Shown: positions 1-6,288 of the stretch, in pieces | Layout: the number at the start of each line of letters is the position of its first letter | Position numbering within the stretch: the stretch's first letter is position 1 | Source of the DNA: Solirubrobacterales bacterium | Lineage (GTDB): Bacteria; Actinomycetota; Thermoleophilia; Solirubrobacterales; Solirubrobacteraceae | Direction of reading: 5' to 3' | DNA: 10,757 nucleotides | NCBI GenBank assembly: GCA_027314825.1 | Contig: DAHVAB010000054.1 | Span: 1 to 10,757 of the forward strand | Made by a program: the position numbers and the translations under genes | Notes under the pieces: model-generated | Databases searched by the model: none | The model's input: the letters and a program-made list of their open reading frames with translations, nothing else | Told to the model about the DNA's origin: nothing

Positions 1-2
1 AC

Positions 3-2321
3 AAGCTCGGGCTCTCCGGCTTCTTCCTGCTCCACCACGAGATCTTCGAGCTCGCGACCGAGGCGGCGGCACAGGTGCGCGGCGGCGATGGCGCGCGAGC
101 GCTGCTGTCGCCCGGGAGGGGCAGGGGCTCGTCGGTCTCCTCGATCGTCTGCTACCTGACGGGCCTCTCGCACATCGACCCGCTCGCCGGCGGCCTCGCG
201 ATGGGGCGCTTCCTCAACCCGGAGCTGACGACGCTCCCGGACATCGACATCGACTTCCCCCGCGACATCCGCGAGGTGCTGATCCGCCGCGTCCACGGGC
301 GCTACGGCCATGAGCGCTCCGCGCTGGTGGCGGCATTTCCCACCTTCAGGGCCAGGGGAGCGATCAGGGAGCTGGGCAAGGCGCTCGGGCTGCCGCCGGG
401 GGAGATCGAGCGGGTCGCGCGCAGCGCGGAGGGGTGGGGCGGGGGCGACGCGGTCGCGGAGGCGATCGCGGAGGCGCTCGGCCCCGAGCGGCTCGCCGCG
501 GGGCGATGGATGTGGCTTGCGCGTCTTGCGAGGGAGGCGAGGGGGCTGCCGCGGCACCTCTCCCAGCACTCCGGCGGGATGATCGTCGCGACCAAGCCGC
601 TGATCGACTGCTGCCCGGTCGTGCCCGCGGCGATGGAGGGCCGCCAGATAGCTCAGTGGGACAAGGACTCCTGCTCTGACGCTGGCTTCCTGAAGATCGA
701 CCTGCTCGGCCTGGGGATGCTCTCCGCGGTAGAGCGCTGCGTGCAGCTGATCGCCAGGCGCACCGGCGAGATGGTCGACCTCAGCAGGATCCCCTTCGAC
801 GATCGGGAGACGTTCAGGTGCATCCAGGAGGCGGAGACGACGGGGGTCTTCCAGATCGAGAGCCGCGCCCAGATGGGGTCGCTGCGCAGGACGCGGCCGC
901 AGACGCTCGCAGACCTCGCCGTCCAGGTCGCGATCGTGCGGCCCGGGCCGATCGTCGGCGGTGCCGTGAACCCATACATCGAGCGCCGCCGCAGGCAGCT
1001 CGCCGAACCCGGCTACGAGGTGCCCTACCTTCACCCATCCCTCAGAGGACCGCTGGAGCAGACGCTCGGGACGATCGTCTTCCAGGACCAGGTGATCGAA
1101 GTCGCCCAGGCCTTCGCCGGATTCGCGCCGGGCAGAGCGGAGAGCCTGCGCAGGGCGATGAGCCGCAGGCGTTCGCAGGAGGCGATGGAGCGCCATCACA
1201 TGGAGTTCGTCAGCGGCGCGATCGACACCCATCCAGACATCGACAGCGCGATCGCGGAGCAGGTGTGGAGGATGGTCGCGGGCTTCGCGGGCTTCGGCTT
1301 CCCGAAGGCGCACGGCGCCGCCTTCGGGCTGCTCGCCTACCAGTCGAGCTGGCTGCGGGTCCACCATCCCGTCGAGTTCCTCTGCGCGCTCATGAACGAG
1401 CAGCCGATGGGCTTCTACGCCCCCGACAGCCTCATCCACGAGGCGCAGCGGCGCGGCATAAGAGTGCTGCCGCCGGATGTGGGGCAGAGCGAGCTGGAGT
1501 GCGCGATCGATGCCGACGGGGCGATCCGCGTCGGGCTCGGATACGTGAAGGGACTCAGCGCCGAGGACGCTGAGACGCTGCTGCGCTCGCGGCAGGCCGA
1601 CGGCCCATTCGCAAGCCTGCAGGATCTCGCGGGCAGGGCGGGGGTGGGCAGGAACGCGCTCTCGCTGCTGGCCTGGGCGGGCGCCTGCGACGAGCTCGCC
1701 GGCGGCGGTCCAAGGGCGCGGAGGATCGCGCTCTGGCAGCTGGGCGTCGCATCTCCCGCACACCGGCTCGACGGCGCGCCCCGGCTCGACGGCGCGCCCC
1801 GCGGGCGGGGGGCGATCCAGCTCGCGCTCGACCTGGACCTCTCGAGCCCGCCGTCGCTGCAGGCCCTCTCAGAGTGGGAGGCGATGATCGCTGACTACGA
1901 GAGCACCAACGTGTCGATCGCAAGGCATCCGCTGTCACTGCTCAGAGAGCGCCTCGCCGGTGCGGGAGCGGTCTCCTCCGCGCAGCTCTCAGATGTCCGC
2001 CACGGCGAACGGGTGAAGGTCGCGGGGCTGGTGATCGCAAGGCAGCGTCCGGGGACGGCGAACGGGGTGACGTTCCTGCTGCTCGAAGACGAGGAGGGCA
2101 CCGTCAACCTGATCGTTCCGCCGCCCCTCTACGAGCGCAGGCGGGCGCTCGTCAGGGGGGAGCCGCTGCTGATCGCCTCAGGCCGCCTGGAGCGCCACGC
2201 CGACGGCGGCGGCGCGATCAACCTGCTCGCGGCCGAGCTGGAGGCGCTGCCGGCGGGCTCCACGGACTTCCAGCCCGTCGCCCCGGCCGTCACCAGCTTC
2301 GCGCAGGGGCGCAGGCGGTGA
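3..2321 (+). CDS. dnaE2: Error-prone DNA polymerase DnaE2 (ImuC), 5' truncated
   Basis: Catalytic alpha-type subunit of the C-family translesion polymerase used in damage-induced mutagenesis. The reading frame is open from the left edge and already encodes conserved polymerase sequence (GLSGFFLLHHEIFELA, then GRGRGSSVSSIVCYLTGLSH), so the gene starts outside the window; the GTG at 75 is internal. 772 residues are visible. The N-terminal PHP domain, roughly 300 residues, is missing off the edge. The catalytic acidic cluster PDIDIDF is encoded at about 237-257 and the third aspartate, in KIDLLGLGML, at 699-701. The phrase QWDKDSCSDAGFLKIDLLGLG is typical of DnaE2 rather than DnaE1. Further on come the fingers-region GVFQIESRAQM, a helix-hairpin-helix stretch near 1540-1690, and a C-terminal OB fold (about 2000-2250). 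The protein ends soon after the OB fold, as DnaE2 does. The usual partners imuA and imuB would lie to the left and are not visible. It converges with the next gene. Confidence 0.95.
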   Translation, partial: KLGLSGFFLLHHEIFELATEAAAQVRGGDGARALLSPGRGRGSSVSSIVCYLTGLSHIDPLAGGLAMGRFLNPELTTLPDIDIDFPRDIREVLIRRVHGRYGHERSALVAAFPTFRARGAIRELGKALGLPPGEIERVARSAEGWGGGDAVAEAIAEALGPERLAAGRWMWLARLAREARGLPRHLSQHSGGMIVATKPLIDCCPVVPAAMEGRQIAQWDKDSCSDAGFLKIDLLGLGMLSAVERCVQLIARRTGEMVDLSRIPFDDRETFRCIQEAETTGVFQIESRAQMGSLRRTRPQTLADLAVQVAIVRPGPIVGGAVNPYIERRRRQLAEPGYEVPYLHPSLRGPLEQTLGTIVFQDQVIEVAQAFAGFAPGRAESLRRAMSRRRSQEAMERHHMEFVSGAIDTHPDIDSAIAEQVWRMVAGFAGFGFPKAHGAAFGLLAYQSSWLRVHHPVEFLCALMNEQPMGFYAPDSLIHEAQRRGIRVLPPDVGQSELECAIDADGAIRVGLGYVKGLSAEDAETLLRSRQADGPFASLQDLAGRAGVGRNALSLLAWAGACDELAGGGPRARRIALWQLGVASPAHRLDGAPRLDGAPRGRGAIQLALDLDLSSPPSLQALSEWEAMIADYESTNVSIARHPLSLLRERLAGAGAVSSAQLSDVRHGERVKVAGLVIARQRPGTANGVTFLLLEDEEGTVNLIVPPPLYERRRALVRGEPLLIASGRLERHADGGGAINLLAAELEALPAGSTDFQPVAPAVTSFAQGRRR
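1763..1798 (+). repeat. Exact 18-bp tandem duplication inside dnaE2
   Basis: The unit CCGGCTCGACGGCGCGCC occurs twice back to back (1763-1780 and 1781-1798) with no mismatch. It encodes a repeated RLDGAP hexapeptide. It lies in the linker between the helix-hairpin-helix region and the C-terminal OB fold, where length variation should be tolerated. The identity of the copies suggests a recent in-frame slippage or duplication event. Confidence 0.9.
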
Positions 2322-2329
2322 CTGCCGTG

Positions 2330-2404
2330 ACACTGGGCGCACGTATACGGGGCACACGTAGACCGGGCGCACGCCTGTCGGGCACGCTCAGACCGGGCGC
2401 ACGC
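2330..2404. repeat. 15-bp tandem array (5 units) between convergent genes
   Basis: Read on the minus strand directly after the TAG stop of the PRTase-hydrolase gene, the array is five 15-bp units: GCGTGCGCCCGGTCT, GAGCGTGCCCGACAG, GCGTGCGCCCGGTCT, ACGTGTGCCCCGTAT and ACGTGCGCCCAGTGT. Units 1 and 3 are identical, so a 30-bp higher-order period is also visible. The array nearly fills the 83-bp gap to the dnaE2 stop. No T-tract or strong hairpin marks it as an intrinsic terminator, although it lies where a bidirectional terminator would be expected. In the frame of the upstream gene it is open for all 25 codons. Confidence 0.85.
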
Positions 2405-3892
2405 CTACTGACCAGCGTCTTCGACGGTCTCGGCCACCCCGGCAAGGTGACCGGCGAACCAGGTCGCCGCCACGCGCGCCACCTCGTCCAGCGTTCCCGG
2501 CTCCTCGAAGAGATGGGTTGCCCCGGGCACGATCTGAAGGCTGGCCTCGCAGTTGCGCAGCGCCGCGAGTGCCTGCCGGTTGAGATCGAGCACGACCGAG
2601 TCCTCGCCGCCGACGATCAGCAGCACCGGGCAGCGCACCGAGTCCAGACGCTCGTATGCCAGGTCAGGCCGTCCGCCGCGCGAGACGACCGCGCCGATCT
2701 GTCCGCCGAGCTCGGCCGCGGCCCACAGGGCGGCGGCGCCGCCGGTGCTCGCCCCGAAGTAGGCGATCGGCAGCCGGTCGAGCTGCGGCTGGGCACGCGC
2801 CCAGCGAGTGGCGTCGATCAGCCGCGAGGCGAGCAACGCGATGTCGAAGATGCTCGCCCGCTGCATCTCCTCCTCCGGCGTGAGCAGGTCGAAGAGGAGC
2901 GTCGCGATCCCCCGCGCGGCCAGGGCACCTGCCACCTGCCGGTTACGCGGGCTGCGACGGCTGCTGCCGCTGCCGTGTGCGAACAGGACCAGGCAGCAGG
3001 GGGAGTCGGGACGCAGCAGGTCGCCCCTGGTCGCGACGCCATGCTCGATTGGGATCTCCACCTCGCTTGCCGACGGAGGGTCATCCGCGCCGCCGATCGG
3101 ATCGTCCAGGCTCGGTTTGCCACCGCCACCGCCGCCGCCACCACCGCCATCACCATCACCGGCGGGCGGGTCGCGACTGAGCGCCTCAGAGCGTGTGAGC
3201 AGAGCCTGCACATGCTCGTCGGGGATCTGGCTGAAGTCCTCGTACCACATCCCGATCGCCCACATCGGCTCCGGTTGCGTGAGGCAGATCACCTGGTCCG
3301 CCTGCTCGCCCAGCGCTTGCACGGTGGCCGCGGCGCCGACGGGCACGGCGAGGACCACGGCGGCGGCACCCAGCGCTCTCGCCCCGCCGATCGCGGCTCG
3401 CGCCGTTGCGCCGGTGGCCAGCCCGTCGTCGACGATGATCGCCGTCCTGCCCGTGAGCGGGATGCGAGGCCGCTGCGTCCGGTAGAGGGAGGCGCGTTCG
3501 GCGAGCTCCCGCTCGGCCCGTGCCGTGCCGTGCTCCAGCTCCTCCTGGCTGATGAGCAGGCTGCGCATGATCTCGCCGTTCAGCACTCGCACGCCGCCCT
3601 CGGCGATCGCGCCGATGCCGAGCTCCGGGTTGCCCGGGGCGCCGATCTTGCGCGCCACCAGCACGTCCAGCGGCGCCCGCAGCGCGCGCGCCACCTCGTA
3701 GGCGACAGGGACTCCGCCGCGCGGGAGCCCGAGGATTACCGGCGGCGCCGCGGCCAGAGCCGCCGCGCTCAGCGGGCCGCCGGCGGCGCGGCCGCCCAGC
3801 TCCACGATCAGCTGGCCGAGCGACCTGCCCGCCTCTGCACGATCGGCGAACATGCTCAACCCCCGAGCCTCAGTGTCAGCTGTGCCCTCCAC
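2405..3892 (-). CDS. Phosphoribosyltransferase-alpha/beta hydrolase fusion
   Basis: Two enzyme domains in one 495-residue chain. The N-terminal half (about 14-235) is a type I phosphoribosyltransferase. It has the RKIGAPGNPELGIGA segment at 81-95 and a PRPP-binding loop VDDGLATGATA at 154-164. A glycine-rich linker (249-258) leads to a dienelactone-hydrolase-like alpha/beta hydrolase (about 275-485) with oxyanion motif HGSGSS at 306-311, nucleophile Ser382 in GASTG, likely acid Asp431 and His460. No signal peptide or membrane segment is seen. The same fusion is known in actinobacteria, from memory Rv0571c of Mycobacterium tuberculosis; the substrates are not established. The GTG start at 3892 lies 11 bp after the VLRF1-like stop, with GAGG nine bases upstream, suggesting translational coupling. 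ATG at 3853 (MFADRAEAG) is an alternative that matches the family's usual N-terminus better. Confidence 0.9.
   Translation of the reverse strand: MEGTADTEARGLSMFADRAEAGRSLGQLIVELGGRAAGGPLSAAALAAAPPVILGLPRGGVPVAYEVARALRAPLDVLVARKIGAPGNPELGIGAIAEGGVRVLNGEIMRSLLISQEELEHGTARAERELAERASLYRTQRPRIPLTGRTAIIVDDGLATGATARAAIGGARALGAAAVVLAVPVGAAATVQALGEQADQVICLTQPEPMWAIGMWYEDFSQIPDEHVQALLTRSEALSRDPPAGDGDGGGGGGGGGGKPSLDDPIGGADDPPSASEVEIPIEHGVATRGDLLRPDSPCCLVLFAHGSGSSRRSPRNRQVAGALAARGIATLLFDLLTPEEEMQRASIFDIALLASRLIDATRWARAQPQLDRLPIAYFGASTGGAAALWAAAELGGQIGAVVSRGGRPDLAYERLDSVRCPVLLIVGGEDSVVLDLNRQALAALRNCEASLQIVPGATHLFEEPGTLDEVARVAATWFAGHLAGVAETVEDAGQ
3119..3148 (-). repeat. Polyglycine linker tract (trinucleotide repeat)
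   Basis: A run of ten GGN codons on the minus strand encodes Gly249-Gly258 of the fusion protein, preceded by GDGD. On the plus strand it appears as repeated CCN triplets. It marks the hinge between the two enzyme domains. Triplet slippage could change the linker length without disturbing the frame. Confidence 0.85.
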
Positions 3893-3901
3893 GGCGGCCG
3901 G

Positions 3902-3905
3902 CCTC
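3902..3905 (-). promoter_or_regulatory. Shine-Dalgarno GAGG overlapping upstream stop
   Basis: GAGG on the minus strand overlaps the TGA stop of the VLRF1-like gene (reading TGAGG). It lies nine bases before the GTG at 3892. This supports the longer start for the PRTase-hydrolase fusion and reinitiation by ribosomes finishing the upstream gene. Confidence 0.5.
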
Positions 3906-5013
3906 AGAAGCGCAGCAGCGCGGCGATCGACCCGCGCTCGGCCAGGGCCCCCGGATCGTGGGTGATCACCACCACCTCGGCCGAGCGCGCCCCCGCCGCC
4001 TCCACCGCGTGCTCGATCGCATCGACCGCCTCGAGCTCGCTCCCATCATGGCGGCAGGTGCCCGCGGGGTCCGCGAACAGCGCGCCGCAGCGCGGACAGC
4101 GACCCGCGCTCAGCTGCGCGCCCGCGGCGATCAGCAGAGTCTCCACGCGGTCGCGATCGAGCATCGCCAGCACCTCGTCGAGGCCCGCGACCGCGTGGCC
4201 TCCCGTGGAGATCGCTTCCTCCAGCTCCCAGAGCAGGCTGATCTCGCGGTTGCGGTCGGCCTGCTCGACGACCGGTGCGATCGCGGCGGCGACCTCCACC
4301 GGGCTCGCATCCTCAAGGTCGGCCTCCACGAAGCCGGTCAGCACCCGCTCCAGATCACTGTGCAGACCCTGCTCGATCACCGGCTGCAGCTCCTCGGAGG
4401 CGACGATCACCAGGTGGTCGAACGGCCGGCGGCGGTGGGCACGCAGCAGGTGCTCGAGCGCTTCGGAGACATGGACATGGACCTCCTGCTCGATGCCGCG
4501 CTGATAGCGGGCCTGCGACCAGCCTCCCTGAGAGTGGCGCCGATGCACGTCGCTGCGCACCGCGTCGAACTCGGCGAGCGCCTTCGGGCCGCCCCGCAGC
4601 AGCCGCGCAGAGCTGCGGCTCAGCACCGCCACGCCCCAGTCGCCGGAGGCGACCATCGACGCGATCGGCTCCAGCCATGGCACCGTGTCGAGCACGACCA
4701 TCGGCTCCACCCCGCGCGAGAGCTTGACCGCCTCCAGAATGTCGGCGCCGGCCGAGGAGAAGATCGCCAGAGCGCGAGCCCCCCGCACCAAGTCGTGGTT
4801 CTCGCCGAGCAGCGCTTCGATCCGCCGCGCATCCGCATCGGCCTTCTGCCGCCGCGCCTTCCCGAGCAGGGCCGAGAGCTCGGCATCCCGGGTGGCCGGC
4901 GTCGGGAACCGCCGCGGGTCGAGATCCAGGTACAGGCTCAACACCCGATGCCCACCCGTCCGAAGCTCGCTGAGCCGGTGAAGAGTGCCGTTGCCGATCG
5001 TCGGGGGTGGCAT
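3904..5013 (-). CDS. VLRF1/Vms1-type eRF1-like protein (bacterial release-factor family)
   Basis: A 369-residue protein of the bacterial branch of archaeo-eukaryotic release-factor-like proteins (baeRF, VLRF1, Vms1/ANKZF1), proposed to release peptides from tRNA on stalled ribosomes. The signature loop HSQGGWSQARYQR is at 160-172; its GGWSQ corresponds to the GGQ-like catalytic loop of eRF1 and to GGxSQ of Vms1. A small putative zinc motif follows: CPRC at 306-309 with C320 and H322. The C-terminal GSIAALLRF is a typical family ending. No signal peptide or membrane segment is seen, so it is likely cytosolic. The frame is open upstream to a GTG at 5241, but residues before MPPPTIGNGTLHRL are arginine-rich and unlike the family, so ATG 5013 is chosen; GTG 5016 is adjacent. 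It is probably co-transcribed with the fusion gene downstream. Family assignment is fairly sure; the in vivo substrate is inferred. Confidence 0.88.
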   Translation of the reverse strand: MPPPTIGNGTLHRLSELRTGGHRVLSLYLDLDPRRFPTPATRDAELSALLGKARRQKADADARRIEALLGENHDLVRGARALAIFSSAGADILEAVKLSRGVEPMVVLDTVPWLEPIASMVASGDWGVAVLSRSSARLLRGGPKALAEFDAVRSDVHRRHSQGGWSQARYQRGIEQEVHVHVSEALEHLLRAHRRRPFDHLVIVASEELQPVIEQGLHSDLERVLTGFVEADLEDASPVEVAAAIAPVVEQADRNREISLLWELEEAISTGGHAVAGLDEVLAMLDRDRVETLLIAAGAQLSAGRCPRCGALFADPAGTCRHDGSELEAVDAIEHAVEAAGARSAEVVVITHDPGALAERGSIAALLRF

Positions 5014-5020
5014 CACTGCG

Positions 5021-5026
5021 AAGGTA
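5021..5026 (-). promoter_or_regulatory. Possible -10 element for a leaderless VLRF1-like mRNA
   Basis: TACCTT (form TANNNT) ends seven bases before the ATG at 5013. No Shine-Dalgarno sequence is visible there. This spacing would place the transcription start at or next to the start codon, giving a leaderless mRNA, which is common in actinobacteria. No convincing -35 hexamer was found. Confidence 0.3.
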
Positions 5027-5353
5027 GGTCCGCGCCGGAGCGGGTGCATCCGACGTTTGCACGTGGCCACCAACGGAGTTCTACGTACGCCGCCGATTCC
5101 CTGGCGTCCTGCGCGGATCGGTGCGGGGATGGAGAGGTGGCGGCGCTCACGCGCCGCCTGCGCGGGTCGCGTGGTTGCACGCTCGGAGGCGGTCGCGATC
5201 ACCCGCCCCCGGCGTGGCCGCTCCGGCCGACCAAGCTGCACCGCTCACGCCGGGGGAATCGTCCGTCGGGCCACCGGGCCCGCTCGCCCGGCCCGCAGGC
5301 GCGACCGCGCGTCAGCCGATCGGCGCGCGTCGTGCCGCGCGGGCGGGGAGAGG
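5027..5353. other. Gene-poor GC-rich stretch upstream of the VLRF1-like gene
   Basis: About 330 bases lie between the VLRF1-like start region and the array downstream of yceI-like. No frame here shows recognisable protein features; possible translations are arginine- and glycine-rich. Small palindromes such as GTGGCCAC (5063-5070) are present but not repeated. No mycobacterial-type DosR box (about TTSGGGACTWWAGTCCCSAA) was seen. It presumably holds promoter sequence for the gene at 5013. Confidence 0.5.
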
Positions 5354-5436
5354 GATGGCGGCTACGTCGGGGGTGGATGGCGGCTACGTCGGGGGTGGCG
5401 GCTACGTCGGGGGTGGCGGTCGGGGATGGCGGCTAC
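5354..5436. repeat. Tandem array of about 22 bp downstream of the YceI gene
   Basis: On the plus strand, two exact 22-bp copies (5354-5375 and 5376-5397) begin GATGGCGGCTACGTC and end GGGGGTG. An 18-bp copy lacking the leading GATG follows (5398-5415). A partial copy GATGGCGGCTAC (5425-5436) then overlaps the YceI stop codon (TAG, complement of CTA at 5433-5435). On the minus strand each unit therefore contains GTAGCCGCCA, nearly the sequence over the gene's own stop (AGTAGCCGCCATC). Confidence 0.88.
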
Positions 5437-5990
5437 TTCGCCTTCACGGCGGAGATGTCGACCTCGATCTTCACCTTGTCGGCGACGACCAGGTTGCCGG
5501 AGCCGAGCGCAGCGTTGAAGCGCATGTCATAGTCGGCGCGACTGATCTCGGCGCGCGCGGTCAGCCCGACCCGCTCTTCGCCGTTATGGTCGGTGCCGGT
5601 GCCTTCGAGCTCCGCCTCCAGGGTGATCGGCCGGCTCACGCCGTGGATGCTGAGCTCCCCGTCGATCTGCAGCTCATCGCCGCCCAGCTGCCTGATCTCG
5701 GTGGAGCGGAACTCGATCTTCGGAAAGCTGTCCACATCGAAGAAGTCGGCCGAGCGGAGGTGATCGTCGCGCTGGGGCTGTTTGGTATCCACGCTCTGAA
5801 CATCGACCGACCCGGATGCGACGACGCCGTCAGGACCCACCTGCAGCGTTCCCTCGAAATCGTTGAAGCGACCTTTCACAGTCGCGACGCCGACATGCTT
5901 CACCTTGAACTCGACGTTCGAGTGGATGGGATCCACATGCCAGGTTCCCGTCGGCAGGGCGGTCTCGGTCACTGCGGAGTCTGCGGCCAT
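5433..5990 (-). CDS. YceI-family protein (lipocalin-like, polyisoprenoid-binding fold)
   Basis: A 185-residue protein spanning a whole YceI-like domain. The N-terminal TGTWHVDPIHSNVEFKVKHVG at about 14-34 is the family signature. It is followed by DDHLRSADFFDVDSFPKIEFRS at about 75-96 and GVSRPITLEAEL at about 118-129. Family members form an elongated beta barrel that binds long isoprenoid or amphipathic molecules. The E. coli protein is periplasmic, but no signal peptide is present here, so this copy is probably cytoplasmic, as is usual for the actinobacterial form. The ATG at 5990 is preceded by a good Shine-Dalgarno sequence and a recognisable promoter with two palindromes. It is likely monocistronic, since a repeat array and gene-poor region follow. 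The actual ligand is unknown. Confidence 0.92.
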   Translation of the reverse strand: MAADSAVTETALPTGTWHVDPIHSNVEFKVKHVGVATVKGRFNDFEGTLQVGPDGVVASGSVDVQSVDTKQPQRDDHLRSADFFDVDSFPKIEFRSTEIRQLGGDELQIDGELSIHGVSRPITLEAELEGTGTDHNGEERVGLTARAEISRADYDMRFNAALGSGNLVVADKVKIEVDISAVKAK

Positions 5991-5996
5991 AGGGTG

Positions 5997-6006
5997 CTCC
6001 CTTTCC
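5997..6006 (-). promoter_or_regulatory. Strong ribosome binding site of the YceI gene
   Basis: GGAAAGGGAG on the minus strand ends six bases before the ATG at 5990. It is the strongest Shine-Dalgarno sequence in the window and fixes the start of this gene. Confidence 0.75.
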
Positions 6007-6024
6007 GGATCTGAGTCGACTTAC

Positions 6025-6038
6025 GTTGCACACGCAAC
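6025..6038. promoter_or_regulatory. Putative operator 1 over the YceI -10/+1 region
   Basis: GTTGC-ACAC-GCAAC is a 14-bp inverted repeat with perfect 5-bp arms. It covers the likely transcription start and touches the -10 hexamer. A second nearly identical palindrome lies 28 bp upstream (centre to centre). Size and symmetry suit a dimeric winged-helix repressor such as a MarR-family protein; no regulator gene is in the window. Confidence 0.55.
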
Positions 6039-6065
6039 CATACCACCCGGTGATTGCACATGCAA
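6037..6065 (-). promoter_or_regulatory. Putative housekeeping promoter of the YceI gene
   Basis: On the minus strand TTGCAT (6065-6060) and TATGGT (6042-6037) are separated by exactly 17 bp, resembling -35 and -10 hexamers of a principal-sigma promoter. The match is three of six and four of six bases. The start point would be near 6030, leaving a leader of about 40 nt that contains the strong ribosome binding site. The region is visibly more AT-rich than its surroundings. Confidence 0.55.
6054..6065. promoter_or_regulatory. Putative operator 2 over the YceI -35 region
   Basis: TTGCA-CA-TGCAA is a 12-bp inverted repeat with perfect 5-bp arms. It coincides with the proposed -35 hexamer and differs from operator 1 at one base within the shared 12-bp core (TTGCACRYGCAA type). 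The pair brackets the core promoter, an arrangement expected for repression. Confidence 0.55.
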
Positions 6066-6083
6066 CCAACTCGCCGGCGCCAA

Positions 6084-6284
6084 CGGCTCGGCACCCGCGG
6101 TCAGCCGTCTGCGCACGGCCCCACCACCGGGCCGTCGAGATCGCGCCGCAGGCTCGCAGCCGACCGGGAGCCTGCCCGCGATCCCGGCTCGGCACCCGCG
6201 GTCAGCCGTCTGCGCACGGCCCCGCCACCGGCCCGTCGAGATCGCGCCGCAGGCTCGCAGCCGGTCCGGCGCCGCCCTCGATCC
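6084..6284. repeat. Two 101-bp direct repeats, apparent copies of the thioesterase 3' end
   Basis: Copy A starts at 6084 and copy B at 6185; their first 79 bases differ at only two positions, after which they diverge. A third, more diverged copy is the 3' end of the thioesterase gene itself (from 6285). All three share the segment at 6124, 6225 and 6327; B and the gene match over 20 bases (CCACCGGCCCGTCGAGATCG). On the minus strand, copy B in the frame of the gene encodes GPAASLRRDLDGPV, against GLAESVLHDLDGPV in the gene's last codons. Offset B to gene is 102 bp, which keeps the frame; A to B is 101 bp, which does not. Confidence 0.85.
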
Positions 6285-6288
6285 CGGC

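Noticed and set aside
2330..2404. Intrinsic terminator between the convergent genes
   Set aside because: No stable hairpin followed by a T-tract on either strand. Termination may happen here, but the sequence does not show a standard terminator.
2318..4504. A very long plus-strand open frame opposite the PRTase-hydrolase and VLRF1-like genes
   Set aside because: Its translation is low-complexity, arginine-, alanine- and serine-rich, with no recognisable domain. The minus strand here carries complete catalytic motifs. Long antisense frames are expected at this GC content.
5080..5110. SigR/SigH-like promoter (GGGAAT and GTT) upstream of the VLRF1-like gene
   Set aside because: On the minus strand GGGAAT is followed by GTT at about 21 bases rather than the expected 18-19, so the match is not convincing.
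5014..5241. N-terminal extension of the VLRF1-like protein to a GTG at 5241
   Set aside because: The extra 76 residues are arginine-rich and unlike the family, whose N-terminus fits the ATG at 5013.
5027..5353. DosR-type box upstream of the VLRF1-like gene
   Set aside because: The mycobacterial relatives prompted a search, but no 20-bp palindrome resembling GGGACT-N-AGTCCC was found.
3958..5532. Second long plus-strand open frame across the VLRF1-like gene and upstream gap
   Set aside because: It covers the antisense of a well-supported gene and then runs through gap and repeat sequence; the composition is that of a shadow frame.
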